A stretch of DNA of 44,728 bases. It comes from Candidatus Magasanikiibacteriota bacterium (GTDB lineage Bacteria > Patescibacteriota > Patescibacteriia > Magasanikbacterales > JACTTX01). The notes under the pieces were generated by a model. It had not been told where the DNA came from. It saw only the letters and a list, made by a program, of their open reading frames with translations, and ran no database searches. Each line of letters opens with the position of its first letter. The stretch's first letter is position 1. This document shows, piece after piece, positions 33,949 to 41,814 of this stretch. The stretch covers positions 1 to 44,728 of the forward strand of contig JACTTX010000014.1 of the NCBI GenBank assembly GCA_015661005.1. Reading direction: 5' to 3'. The position numbers were made by a program, and so were the translations under genes.

Positions 33949-35790
33949 TCACTTCACCAAATCACACCCGCTTGACCAACTGCCGTTGCAACAAGTATTC
34001 TGTCCGGCTGGCGGCGTGCCGGTGCAACCCGGACCGGCGGATGGTAAGAAGCAGTTTTGATACAAATCCGTAACGCTGGACGGCAAACTGGGGATGTAGG
34101 TGGATTTTGGCGCAAAAGTTGAATGATTCAAGGAAAGCAGTGTGCCTTTTCCACCGCTGACTTCTTTTTCTTCCGCTGTGCGCCAAAAACCCACCGCGGC
34201 TTTGGCCGGTGTGGCGTCCAAAGTGATGCCGTCAAAGGAAGAATAAGACATCGGACTTGACCACTGCACGGTAATCGGATCCTTGGCGTTCACCTGGCCG
34301 CCGCTGGCGCCCGGGACGGGTTGAACCGCCAGAATTACCGGCGGAGAAATTTTCACTTCGGCCGTGGTGGAAAAAGTCATAGAAAAATTATCATCCGGCG
34401 GCCCATTGGCCACGCCGTTTTTGCCCGCGCCTTTAATGCCGCCGCCGTCCAAAGAATTTCCGGCCACGTCCACGATTCCGTGATAACCAAAATAGCCGTC
34501 AGTGTGAAAACGTCCGAGCGGTTCATTCGGAACTTCCAAATCCGCGGCTTTGACTTCCAAACGGAAAGTATTGCTGGCTGGCAGACAAAAAATATCGGCG
34601 CCGCAAGCGTTTTGTCCGCACTTCTCGTTGGACGTGAATTCAATCGTGCGATAATCATTGCTGATTTTCCAGACGCCCACGACAACGGCGTTATTATTTT
34701 CCGTCAGAACGGCGTTGGCAAATGATTTGAGATCACCTTTTTTAATTGTGCCGGCGGCGGAAAAAGGATCCACCGGTTCGTTGAAACTCACCTGCACGAT
34801 AACATTGCGCGGTTCCGTGGCGTCCGGAATCGGCTGAACGCCCGTAACTTGCGGCGGCGTGTTGTCCGAATTGGTGCTAACTTCAAAATCCCAATCGTAA
34901 TCAGATGCCGTGCCGCCAAAAGCCGAAGCGCCGGAATCCAATTGTAAGGCGGAGGTTAAGTGCGCCGCGTAAGCCGTGTTCTTGACGGTTGAACCCAAAA
35001 GCGGCACCGGATCAAAGACAAAAATGCGCTTGAAGTTTGGATCTTTCTCATCATCAGTGGTGATGACGTTCACGTCGGTCAATAATTGTTTTTCCGCGCC
35101 GGCTTCCGGCTTCGCAAAAAGTTCAAAGGTCTTGGTGTTGATTTTGTCATAAACCAACGCGCCGTTTTTTTCCACCGGCACGCCAAGTTTACCGTCGCCG
35201 TTGGTGTCTTCAATCAATGACGCTAATTTTATTTTTGGTTTGAAAGTGATGATGATCTTGGTGTTGCGCGGAATGTTCACGGCGCCGCGAGCCGGATAAT
35301 GATCGCTGATGACGGTGCCAAGCGCCGAATGACCGTTAAAGCTGGAGAGATCCGGTCCCTCGCCGCCCAGTCCCAGAACTTCCGGAGCCGTGCCGGTGGC
35401 CGCGGCGAGGCGGGACAAAATAAATTGGGTGATGGCAAAGGCCGAAAGAATAATCACCAGTCCGATCACCCCGTTGATCAGAATTTTTTTGGCGGTGTCA
35501 ATTTTTTCCGCATTGCCGGCCGAAGTCATCCACATGAATCCGCCGTAAAGAGTGATGACCAAAGCAATGATGCCCAAAAGTGAAAGAACGATGCGGATGA
35601 TCCGGGCGATAATGATGCGGATATCCGTGGTGCCGAGTCCGCTTTGCGCGCCAACTTGCTCAAGTTCCGTGGCTTGGGCGCGCACCAGGGTCGGGCTGGA
35701 AAAAATCGTGAAAAATCCGACCAAAAGAAAAACCGCCACGGCTAACACAGCCACCGTTTTGGCGGTCTTTCCTTTCTCCGAATTCAGCAT
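33949..35790 (-). CDS. Secreted protein with pilin-like N-terminus and Ig-like domains
   Basis: This is a 613-residue paralogue of the N-terminal part of the giant protein. A signal peptide (about residues 11-37, ending LVRAQA) and two helices (about 58-125) with DIRIIIARIIRIVLSLLG and ILINGVIGLVIILSAFAITQF are followed by Ig-like (Big_5-type) beta domains (PARGAVNIPRNTKIIITF, EPRNVIVQVSFNEPVDP). A short Cys-rich end (CTGTPPAGQNTCC) completes it. The ATG at 35790 is chosen because GAAGGG lies upstream; an in-frame start at 35922 would overlap the yqeY-like gene. Confidence 0.78.
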   Translation of the reverse strand: MLNSEKGKTAKTVAVLAVAVFLLVGFFTIFSSPTLVRAQATELEQVGAQSGLGTTDIRIIIARIIRIVLSLLGIIALVITLYGGFMWMTSAGNAEKIDTAKKILINGVIGLVIILSAFAITQFILSRLAAATGTAPEVLGLGGEGPDLSSFNGHSALGTVISDHYPARGAVNIPRNTKIIITFKPKIKLASLIEDTNGDGKLGVPVEKNGALVYDKINTKTFELFAKPEAGAEKQLLTDVNVITTDDEKDPNFKRIFVFDPVPLLGSTVKNTAYAAHLTSALQLDSGASAFGGTASDYDWDFEVSTNSDNTPPQVTGVQPIPDATEPRNVIVQVSFNEPVDPFSAAGTIKKGDLKSFANAVLTENNNAVVVGVWKISNDYRTIEFTSNEKCGQNACGADIFCLPASNTFRLEVKAADLEVPNEPLGRFHTDGYFGYHGIVDVAGNSLDGGGIKGAGKNGVANGPPDDNFSMTFSTTAEVKISPPVILAVQPVPGASGGQVNAKDPITVQWSSPMSYSSFDGITLDATPAKAAVGFWRTAEEKEVSGGKGTLLSLNHSTFAPKSTYIPSLPSSVTDLYQNCFLPSAGPGCTGTPPAGQNTCCNGSWSSGCDLVK

Positions 35791-35860
35791 AGTTTCCCTT
35801 CGAAGAATACGCATGATGTTTAAGTGCACGATTGCTTTCCAACGTTTGACGATTTTCCGG

Positions 35861-36310
35861 TTATCCGGTCGGCAATATTTTTGCCAAAACGGCTTTAACC
35901 GTGTTGCCGTCAGCGGCGCCACTGACTTTTTTCATTACCATTCCAATCACTTTACCGGCGTCCTTCATGGAGGTGGCGCCAGTTTCCGCCGCCGTGTCCC
36001 GCACGATTTTCTCCAAAGCCGCTGGATCCATTGACGGCGGCAAGAATACTTTCAGAACTGCTTGCTCAACTTTGGTTTTTCCCACAAAGTCGGCCCGGCC
36101 GCCTTTTTCATAATCTGCCAAAGCATCCGTCAACTGTTTCACCTGCCGCCTGACGACGGCAACGACTTCTTCATCAGTGAGAAGGCGCCGGGCCTCAATC
36201 TCCGCGTTTTTCACAGCGGACTTGAGCAGACGCAAAGTCCCAATCTTTGCGTCATCGCGGGCTTTGAAACTGACCATGAATTGTTTTTCAATGTCATCCT
36301 TCAGAGACAT
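35861..36310 (-). CDS. GatB/YqeY domain protein
   Basis: This is a 149-residue, helical protein of the YqeY family, related to the tail domain of GatB. MSLKDDIEKQF, GTLRLLKSAVKNAEIEARR and SMKDAGKVIGMVMKKVSGAADG are typical. The family is linked to tRNA amidation or tRNA binding, without a firm function. The ATG at 36310 is 4 nt after the rpsU stop, so the longer in-frame start at 36349 is not needed. Confidence 0.88.
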   Translation of the reverse strand: MSLKDDIEKQFMVSFKARDDAKIGTLRLLKSAVKNAEIEARRLLTDEEVVAVVRRQVKQLTDALADYEKGGRADFVGKTKVEQAVLKVFLPPSMDPAALEKIVRDTAAETGATSMKDAGKVIGMVMKKVSGAADGNTVKAVLAKILPTG

Positions 36311-36314
36311 AGGT

Positions 36315-36560
36315 CTAAAACTTTCGGCGCGGCTCTTCCTCATCTTCACGGAATTTTCCGACTTTCATCAAGTAAGCGCGCTGTTCCCTCTTGGCTAGAC
36401 GCACGAGCGCGGATTGCCGCAGTAAATTCTTGGATTTTTCCGGCCGACGAAACTGCACTTTTTTGGCTTGGAGCACTTTGCCGGATTCCTGAATGCGTTT
36501 GCGAAAACGACGCATAAAACCGTCAAAGCTCTCCCCTTTTCTTCGTTTCACGATGGCCAC
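36315..36560 (-). CDS. rpsU: 30S ribosomal protein S21
   Basis: This is an 81-residue, highly basic protein with the S21 pattern VAIVKRRKGESFDGFMRRFRK and a tail rich in Arg and Lys. It starts at a GTG at 36560, supported by AGGTGA 6 nt upstream; no ATG fits. S21 helps the 30S subunit bind mRNA. It is followed by the yqeY-like gene, a frequent bacterial pairing. Confidence 0.88.
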   Translation of the reverse strand: MAIVKRRKGESFDGFMRRFRKRIQESGKVLQAKKVQFRRPEKSKNLLRQSALVRLAKREQRAYLMKVGKFREDEEEPRRKF

Positions 36561-36611
36561 AATGTCACCTGCCTTTCTTTTGATGGAAATGAGTAAAAAT
36601 CCCCTGCACAA

Positions 36612-36640
36612 AATGTATCAAAAATGGGGAGAGAGGTCAA
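36612..36640 (-). promoter_or_regulatory. rpsU promoter
   Basis: TTGACC (36640-36635), 17 nt and TACATT (36617-36612) lie about 50 nt before the GTG start at 36560, leaving room for a normal leader with a Shine-Dalgarno sequence. Confidence 0.6.
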
Positions 36641-36647
36641 ATGGATG

Positions 36648-36708
36648 AGGTGTCACTTCTAAAGGTGCCACTTCTAATTTAGAATTGACCCCTTTAGAAG
36701 TGACACCT
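36648..36708. repeat. GGGGACA-type palindrome after hisS
   Basis: Arms of 30 bp (36648-36677 and 36679-36708) match with four mismatches. They contain two units of the AGGTGTCACTTCTAA type, close to the units at 21551. It lies directly after the hisS stop codon and probably terminates hisS. Confidence 0.7.
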
Positions 36709-36710
36709 TT

Positions 36711-38174
36711 TTACTCTCTTCCAATTTTCCGCTTAACGGCACTGACAACTTTCTGAAAATCAACGGTCTCTTGAATGCCGGAGTCCATATCTCTAATAAT
36801 AACGGTCTTGTCAATCACTTCTTTTTGCCCGATGATCAGGGCGTAAGGAATTTTTTTCTCATTGGCGGCTTCCAATTGAAACTTCAAAGAGCCCTTGGAA
36901 AAGGCCTCGGCCGCCGGAATTTTTTCCAAACGCAGCATTTCAAAAAGCACCAAGGCCTTGCGCTTGGCTAGCTCGCCTAATTGCGCCACAAAAAGTTCGT
37001 GTTTATTAATTTCCGGAACGGCAAGCTGACGCATTCGCAACTGTTGAACGGCGCGTTCAATTCCCGGCGCCACGCCGCAGGCCGGCGTTGGCCGACCGCC
37101 CAATTCTTCAACCAACAGATCATACCGCCCGCCGCCGCAAAGCGCGACTTGCGCCGGCATTTTTGCCTCTTCCGCTTCCTTTGGTTCTTTTTCTTTGATC
37201 ACGATTGGCGTCTCATCCGCCACGGCGCCGCTGACGGACAAAACAGCGCCCGGCCCGGCATCAACCGGCGCCACTGGTTCCGCTTTAGGCGTAAACGGCT
37301 CCGGCCAGATTTCAAAAACGGTTTTGGTGTAATAATCAAGCCCGCGGACCAGCGTGTGATTCAAAAAATACGGAATACTAAGCTCATCCAGATATTCCAA
37401 CAAACTCATAAAATGTTTCCGGGATTCTTCCGCCAAAAATTCCAAAATCCGCGGCGCGTTTTCCTTAATGGGTTGACAACCCTCTTCTTTGCAATCAAGA
37501 AGACGCATGGGGTTCTTCACCAGCCGCACTTTGCAATTGTCGCAAAGTTTGCTTCGGTTGGCGCGATAATAATTCACGAGCTCCACCTTATACCGCGTGC
37601 GATCTTCCGCTGTGCCGATGGAATTCAATTGCACGTTCACGGGCAGGCCGAGCTCCGTATAAAATTTGTAGGCCACCAAAATAACTTGCGCATCCGCCAC
37701 CGGCGAGTCATCGCCGATAATTTCATAACCGGCCTGCGTGAATTGACGGAAACGCCCGGCTTGCGGACGATCGTGGCGAAACATTGGCCCCCAATACCAA
37801 AGTTTTACCGGCTGGGGCAGATTCAACATTCCGTGCTGAATGTAAGCACGCACCACGGACGCGGTTGCTTCCGGCCGCAAAGAAATTTTTTCACCGTCCT
37901 TATCTTCAAAAACGTACATTTCTTTTTCCACGATGTCCGTCTGCCTGCCGACAGCGCGAGTGAAAAGCGAGGCCTCTTCCAAAATTGGCGTATCAATGCG
38001 ACCAAAACCATAAGCGTCCGCCAGTTCTTGGGCTTTCCCATAAACCGCCCGCCAATACTTGTCATCTTTGGGCAAAGTGTCTCTCATCCCGCGCAAAAGT
38101 TGCGGCGTTTTTTTGGTGGATTTATAGGGTTCCTTAGGGGCTTCCGGTTTCTTCATAGGGTGATTAAAGGCCAT
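36711..38174 (-). CDS. hisS: Histidyl-tRNA synthetase
   Basis: This is a 487-residue class II synthetase. RGMRDTLP, the motif 2 segment FRHDRPQAGRFRQF, RPEATASVVRAY, RGLDYYTKTVFEI and CGGGRYDLL are present, followed by an anticodon-binding domain. Between FEI and CGGGRYD there is an insertion of about 55 residues rich in Pro, Ala and Glu that is not normal for the family. The start overlaps the end of lepB by 11 bp. Confidence 0.95.
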   Translation of the reverse strand: MAFNHPMKKPEAPKEPYKSTKKTPQLLRGMRDTLPKDDKYWRAVYGKAQELADAYGFGRIDTPILEEASLFTRAVGRQTDIVEKEMYVFEDKDGEKISLRPEATASVVRAYIQHGMLNLPQPVKLWYWGPMFRHDRPQAGRFRQFTQAGYEIIGDDSPVADAQVILVAYKFYTELGLPVNVQLNSIGTAEDRTRYKVELVNYYRANRSKLCDNCKVRLVKNPMRLLDCKEEGCQPIKENAPRILEFLAEESRKHFMSLLEYLDELSIPYFLNHTLVRGLDYYTKTVFEIWPEPFTPKAEPVAPVDAGPGAVLSVSGAVADETPIVIKEKEPKEAEEAKMPAQVALCGGGRYDLLVEELGGRPTPACGVAPGIERAVQQLRMRQLAVPEINKHELFVAQLGELAKRKALVLFEMLRLEKIPAAEAFSKGSLKFQLEAANEKKIPYALIIGQKEVIDKTVIIRDMDSGIQETVDFQKVVSAVKRKIGRE

Positions 38175-38730
38175 ATTGAGGAGCGGTGAAGCGGCTGATT
38201 CTGTTTAACGGCAGTCCCCTGACCCAAGCCCGGCCGACTAAATCATCGCGATGAATGGCGCCGAAACGGCGAGAATCAAAACTTACTTGCCGATGATCGC
38301 CCAAAACAAAATACTGATCTTCATTCAGTTGCAAATCAACGTCGCCCTGCGTGCCCGTTTCCGTCGGCAAATACACCGACTCATCCAATTGTTTTCCCTG
38401 CGGGAGTTCTTGGTTGTAAATAAAGACCTTTCCATTCCCGACTTTCACCCGTTCACCGGGTAGAGCGATGATCCGTTTCAAAAAATACTCCTGCGTGTTT
38501 GGAGCGCGGAATACCACGATGTCGCCACGTAACGGGTCACGAAAGCGATAACTGATTTCATCAATGATCAGATATTCTTTTTCAAAAAAATTCGGCTCCA
38601 TGCTGGCGCCGCGCACCACGAACGGTTTGAACAAAAAATAACGCACGCCAACAATGATGATGGCGGCCATAATAATGACTTTGAGAAACTCGCGCACCGC
38701 GATTAAACGTCTCTGGGCTTCCGGGGTCAT
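38164..38730 (-). CDS. lepB: Signal peptidase I
   Basis: This is a 188-residue protein with one N-terminal membrane helix (about 14-32), the catalytic Ser43 in GASMEPNF and Lys85 in YFLKRIIALPGE, and GDHRQVSFDSRRFG (box E; GDH in place of the common GDN). It removes signal peptides from exported proteins such as the large surface proteins in this window. The gene overlaps hisS downstream. Confidence 0.94.
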   Translation of the reverse strand: MTPEAQRRLIAVREFLKVIIMAAIIIVGVRYFLFKPFVVRGASMEPNFFEKEYLIIDEISYRFRDPLRGDIVVFRAPNTQEYFLKRIIALPGERVKVGNGKVFIYNQELPQGKQLDESVYLPTETGTQGDVDLQLNEDQYFVLGDHRQVSFDSRRFGAIHRDDLVGRAWVRGLPLNRISRFTAPQYGL

Positions 38731-38787
38731 AAGAATTTACTTCAGAATTACGGCAGACTGGTATTATCTGACGACAAAGTAACAATA

Positions 38788-38970
38788 TTATACGCGGGTT
38801 CCGGCAAAAGTCAAGCGCGGACGTTTGATCAATTTTTTGGCCGAGCCGACGTAACCGCGGGTTGTTTCCAATCGCGTCTTTTGGGCGGCTTTGGTGGCGC
38901 CTTTCTGACTGTATCGCGATTTCCTTTGGCGCGTTTCCCGACGTTCGGATTTGGTTTGATGTTGCTTCAT
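38788..38970 (-). CDS. Small, very basic protein
   Basis: The 60-residue product is about one third Lys and Arg (KQHQTKSERRETRQRKSRY). I do not recognise it. Composition suggests a ribosome- or RNA-binding protein. Support for expression is good: AGAGG lies 8 nt before the ATG, and an extended -10 (TGCTATAAT) lies about 40 nt upstream. Confidence 0.6.
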   Translation of the reverse strand: MKQHQTKSERRETRQRKSRYSQKGATKAAQKTRLETTRGYVGSAKKLIKRPRLTFAGTRV

Positions 38971-38998
38971 AAATCGCCTCTAAAAACAGCGCCAACGT

Positions 38999-39007
38999 AT
39001 TATAGCA
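38999..39007 (-). promoter_or_regulatory. Extended -10 promoter of the small basic protein
   Basis: TGCTATAAT on the minus strand is an extended -10 element with a weak -35. It precedes the AGAGG site and the ATG at 38970. Confidence 0.45.
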
Positions 39008-39083
39008 AGCCCTTTTCAAAGGTGATATGATGTGGTAGAGTTGGGGCGAGAAAAACCCGGCATTTGTTCTGCACTCATTCGTT

Positions 39084-39160
39084 GGGCGACTAGCTCAGTT
39101 GGTTAGAGCGCGTCACTGATAATGACGAGGTCTCTGGTTCGATTCCAGAGTCGCCCACCA
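39084..39160 (+). tRNA. tRNA-Ile (GAT)
   Basis: Acceptor GGGCGAC pairs with GTCGCCC. The anticodon loop CTGATAA carries GAT. The T arm is CTCTGGTTCGATTCCAGAG. ACCA is encoded. Confidence 0.95.
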
Positions 39161-39217
39161 TAATCTGACTTTCAGAAAATAGTAGTAGGCCGCCCAAAAA
39201 GCATGGCCTTTGGTGAT

Positions 39218-39246
39218 TTTGCATTATTTAAAATTAGTGATACAAT
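39218..39246 (+). promoter_or_regulatory. Promoter of tRNA-Val
   Basis: TTTGCA (39218-39223), 17 nt and TACAAT (39241-39246) with an upstream TGA lie about 45 nt before the tRNA-Val gene. Confidence 0.5.
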
Positions 39247-39290
39247 CTTTCAAGATTTTTTACGCGATTATTGACGGTCTACTTAATCTT

Positions 39291-39367
39291 GGGCAGCTAG
39301 CTCAGTTGGTTAGAGCGCCACATTGACATTGTGGAGGTCACAAGTTCGACTCTTGTGCTGCCCACCA
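39291..39367 (+). tRNA. tRNA-Val (GAC)
   Basis: Acceptor GGGCAGC pairs with GCTGCCC. The anticodon stem CCACA/TGTGG encloses TTGACAT with anticodon GAC. The T arm is ACAAGTTCGACTCTTGT. ACCA is encoded. Confidence 0.95.
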
Positions 39368-39416
39368 GTTAGGAAATATCAAATTATTCGGCCCAGCTTT
39401 TTTGAATTTTTTGAAT

Positions 39417-39446
39417 TTGACAGTTTTTGCTCAATCGTGCTACACT
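39417..39446 (+). promoter_or_regulatory. Promoter of the RRM protein gene
   Basis: TTGACA (39417-39422), 18 nt and TACACT (39441-39446) put the transcript start near 39453, giving a leader of about 94 nt before the ATG at 39547. Confidence 0.65.
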
Positions 39447-39486
39447 ATTTTTCGCCAATTTATCGTATCGTGTAATCATTTATGTC

Positions 39487-39545
39487 GGTGCATAAATGAG
39501 TAAGCGAAAAGGTAGAGAGGTGCCTTATTACTCATTTAATGCATC
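39487..39545 (+). promoter_or_regulatory. Leader hairpin before the RRM gene
   Basis: TGCATAAATGAGTAAG pairs with CTTATTACTCATTTAATGCA, with small bulges, around a loop that holds the only purine-rich, Shine-Dalgarno-like segment (AGAGAGGTG). It may be a temperature- or protein-controlled switch. An in-frame ATG at 39496 lies in its 5' arm. Confidence 0.45.
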
Positions 39546-39546
39546 T

Positions 39547-39879
39547 ATGGACCAGAATCCAGCCAAACTTTTCGTCGGAAACCTGTCTTATCAGGCCGAC
39601 GAAGCGTCAATCCGGGACCTGTTCTCGCAACACGGGACCGTTTCTGACTTGTATCTCCCGCCGAACAAGGGCTTTGCCTTTGTCACGATGGGATCAGTCG
39701 CTGAAGCTGACGCCGCCATGAATGCCTTGAACAACGCGGACCACATGGGCCGCTCCATCAAGGTTGACAAAGCCCGTCCGCCAAAGCCGCGCTCCGATTT
39801 CGGAGGCGGCGATCGTGGCGGTCGCGGTGGTGGTGGCCGTGGCGGTTACGGCGGCGGTGGTGGTGGCGGCAATTGGTAA
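39547..39879 (+). CDS. Glycine-rich RRM RNA-binding protein
   Basis: This is a 110-residue protein with one RRM: RNP2 LFVGNL at residues 8-13 and RNP1 KGFAFVTM at 41-48. A Gly/Arg-rich tail (GGGDRGGRGGGGRGGYGG) follows, as in cold-induced cyanobacterial Rbp proteins. It should bind single-stranded RNA. The ATG at 39547 gives the family's usual beginning; the in-frame ATG at 39496 would add 17 residues from the leader hairpin. Confidence 0.9.
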   Translation: MDQNPAKLFVGNLSYQADEASIRDLFSQHGTVSDLYLPPNKGFAFVTMGSVAEADAAMNALNNADHMGRSIKVDKARPPKPRSDFGGGDRGGRGGGGRGGYGGGGGGGNW

Positions 39880-39973
39880 TCAGTCGCCCGTAGGCGGCTC
39901 CGACCATTTCGGACACGATGCGCCCTCCGGTTAAACGGGCGCTCACTTCCAAAAGAATCACCGAGTGAGTTAT

Positions 39974-40008
39974 CAAAAATCCGTCTGCCTTCGGGCGACG
40001 GATTTTTG
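39974..40008 (+). terminator. Terminator of the RRM gene
   Basis: CAAAAATCCGTC-TGCC and GGC-GACGGATTTTTG form a long stem with a TTCG loop, ending in TTTTTG. Confidence 0.85.
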
Positions 40009-40036
40009 TTTAGCGAAAATTTCGGTTTGTAAAATG

Positions 40037-40128
40037 AAACACACCTATCTGTTCGACACGGGTCCAGCCGCCTTATCAATTCCGACATTAAGGTGGCGCA
40101 AACCCATGTCTCACAGATAGGTGTGTTT
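40037..40128. ncRNA. Three-tier stem-loop, possible structured RNA
   Basis: A 16-bp perfect outer stem (40037-40052 with 40113-40128) encloses ACACGGGT/ACCCATGT (one mismatch) and a 9-bp inner stem (40067-40075 with 40089-40097). It lies between a terminator and the 3' end of the dehydrogenase-like gene and has no reading frame. It could be a minus-strand terminator structure, a small RNA or a miniature element. Confidence 0.45.
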
Positions 40129-40143
40129 ACATTTTTAGCAATA

Positions 40144-41442
40144 CTACTTTCCGCCAAAAAAAATCCGGTAAATTTTATTTTGATTGTCATCAGACACAAA
40201 CATGGAATCGCCGACGAATAAAATATCCACCGGCCGACCGCGAACAAGACCAGCATTGGAAAGAAACCCATCGACAAAAATTTCTGTTTTTGACGGGTGA
40301 GCCGCGGCTTCGGCCAGTGTGGACGGTGGACCATTTTCAAAAATTATCCGATAGATCCGGTATCCATCGGCTGGTGTCCGGTTCCATGAACCGTGACTGG
40401 CAACAAAAAGATTGTTCGCATATTCTTTTGGCCAAACGCTTCCCGCGCCGCGTTCAAAAAATCTTAAACCCAAGGGCGCAATGTGCGCCGGCATGGTGGC
40501 AACCGGCGCGATGGTTTTGTCACAAGACGCGACGGCGTTAAATTTTTTATCCGGAACTTTATTGCCATAACAATTCGGCCACCCGTAATCGCGCCCGCGT
40601 TCAATAATGTTGACTTCTTCTGGCGGCAGATTATTGCCCAGCAAATCGCGCCCGTTGTCCGTGCCGTAAAGCGCGTCCCCGCGCCAAGCAATACCAACAG
40701 AGTTGCGCAGACCTTTGGCAAAAATCGCACAGCCTTTACCGCCGGAGGAAGTCGGTTCAAGATCGCATTCAAGGACAGCGGCGCGCTCGGCATCCTTTTC
40801 ATTGCAAACATTACAAGATGATCCTACGGAAACATAAGCGCGCCCGTCATGGATAGAAACGGTGCGCGTAAAATGTCCGCCCGAAGGAAGCGGCGCGATG
40901 GTTTGCAGAGTATCCATGTCAGCTTGCAAATTATGGTCAGCGTCTTTGACGCGAATCAATTTATCTTCAAGCGCAATGTAAAGCCACTCCCCGTTCCAAA
41001 CCAAGCCGTGCGGATTTTTTTGATTGGCAATAAAAGTTGTAACAGAGGTGACGTGGCCGACGCCGTCCGCGCCTTTGGCGGCAATAACTTTGCCTTGTTT
41101 GGTGAGAGAAATGTAAAGAACGCCGTCCTTGTAAGCCATCATCCGGGCGCCGGAATTGGGTCCGGGATTGGAAATGAAAGAACCGCCGAACTCAAGAAAG
41201 GTATTGATGCGAAAACCGGCGGGAAGTTGGACAAAAGAAAGAGCGGGATCGGCGACGGGCGGCACGGCCGCGGCATCGGTATTCATGCCTTCTTGCGTCA
41301 GCGGCGCATTTGTTGACGGCGCATAAGAAATCCGAAAGCCGTAGACAAAATAAGCCGCACTCAAAAAGACCGCAAACATCAGGACTAAGATGATGAGCAA
41401 AACTTTGGTTGTCTTTGAAAAATTGCTGGAACCGACGGGCAT
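40144..41442 (-). CDS. Membrane-anchored sorbosone/glucose dehydrogenase-like beta-propeller protein
   Basis: This is a 432-residue protein with a membrane anchor (about residues 9-33) and then a six-bladed propeller of the PQQ-dependent sugar dehydrogenase type: LPAGFRINTFLE, NPHGLVWNGEWLYIA, GLRNSVGIAW, NNLPPEEVNIIERGRDYGWPNCYG, LFVASHGSWNR and GRPVDILF. Whether PQQ is bound is unknown. The ATG at 41442 is chosen, because TATACT ends exactly 6 nt before it; an ATG at 41460 would lie upstream of that transcript start. Confidence 0.85.
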   Translation of the reverse strand: MPVGSSNFSKTTKVLLIILVLMFAVFLSAAYFVYGFRISYAPSTNAPLTQEGMNTDAAAVPPVADPALSFVQLPAGFRINTFLEFGGSFISNPGPNSGARMMAYKDGVLYISLTKQGKVIAAKGADGVGHVTSVTTFIANQKNPHGLVWNGEWLYIALEDKLIRVKDADHNLQADMDTLQTIAPLPSGGHFTRTVSIHDGRAYVSVGSSCNVCNEKDAERAAVLECDLEPTSSGGKGCAIFAKGLRNSVGIAWRGDALYGTDNGRDLLGNNLPPEEVNIIERGRDYGWPNCYGNKVPDKKFNAVASCDKTIAPVATMPAHIAPLGLRFFERGAGSVWPKEYANNLFVASHGSWNRTPADGYRIYRIIFENGPPSTLAEAAAHPSKTEIFVDGFLSNAGLVRGRPVDILFVGDSMFVSDDNQNKIYRIFFGGK

Positions 41443-41448
41443 ATCTTC

Positions 41449-41454
41449 AGTATA
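41449..41454 (-). promoter_or_regulatory. Leaderless-type -10 box of the dehydrogenase-like gene
   Basis: On the minus strand TATACT is followed by GAAGAT and then the ATG at 41442. Confidence 0.5.
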
Positions 41455-41529
41455 ACGCAATGGTGCAACGGATAGAAACGTTTTAGAAAATTAAATGAAA
41501 AAGCCCTCGACCAGCAACGTTTGCTTAGA

Positions 41530-41558
41530 AATGTCAAAAGCCCCTTGCGGGGGCTTTG
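41530..41558 (-). terminator. Terminator downstream of 16S rRNA
   Basis: On the minus strand AAAGCCCC-CGCAA-GGGGCTTTT is followed by a T-rich stretch, about 130 nt after the 16S 3' end. The region between holds further hairpins (GCGCGCTTC/GAAGCGCG) but no tRNA or 23S sequence. Confidence 0.75.
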
Positions 41559-41814
41559 GTAATCGTGATATTCACTTAAGAAATGTGACAGGAACGTGCG
41601 TCTATTCGTGATGAGAGATCCAATTGGAATCTCCCACCTCGACCGGAGATGGACGCGCTTCAAAGAAGCGCGCCGCTTTCTCCCTAGAAAGGAGGTGATC
41701 CATCCACAGCTTCCGCTACGGATGCCTTGTTACGACTTAGTCCCTATTGCTGATCCTACCTTCGGCCCTTGCGGGCCTTCGGGTATTACCAACTCTCTTG
41801 ACTTGACGGGCGGT

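Noticed and set aside
36981-38189. Long plus-strand frame of 402 codons opposite hisS
   Set aside because: It is the antisense of a certain hisS gene. Composition follows the antisense codon pattern, and no family is visible.
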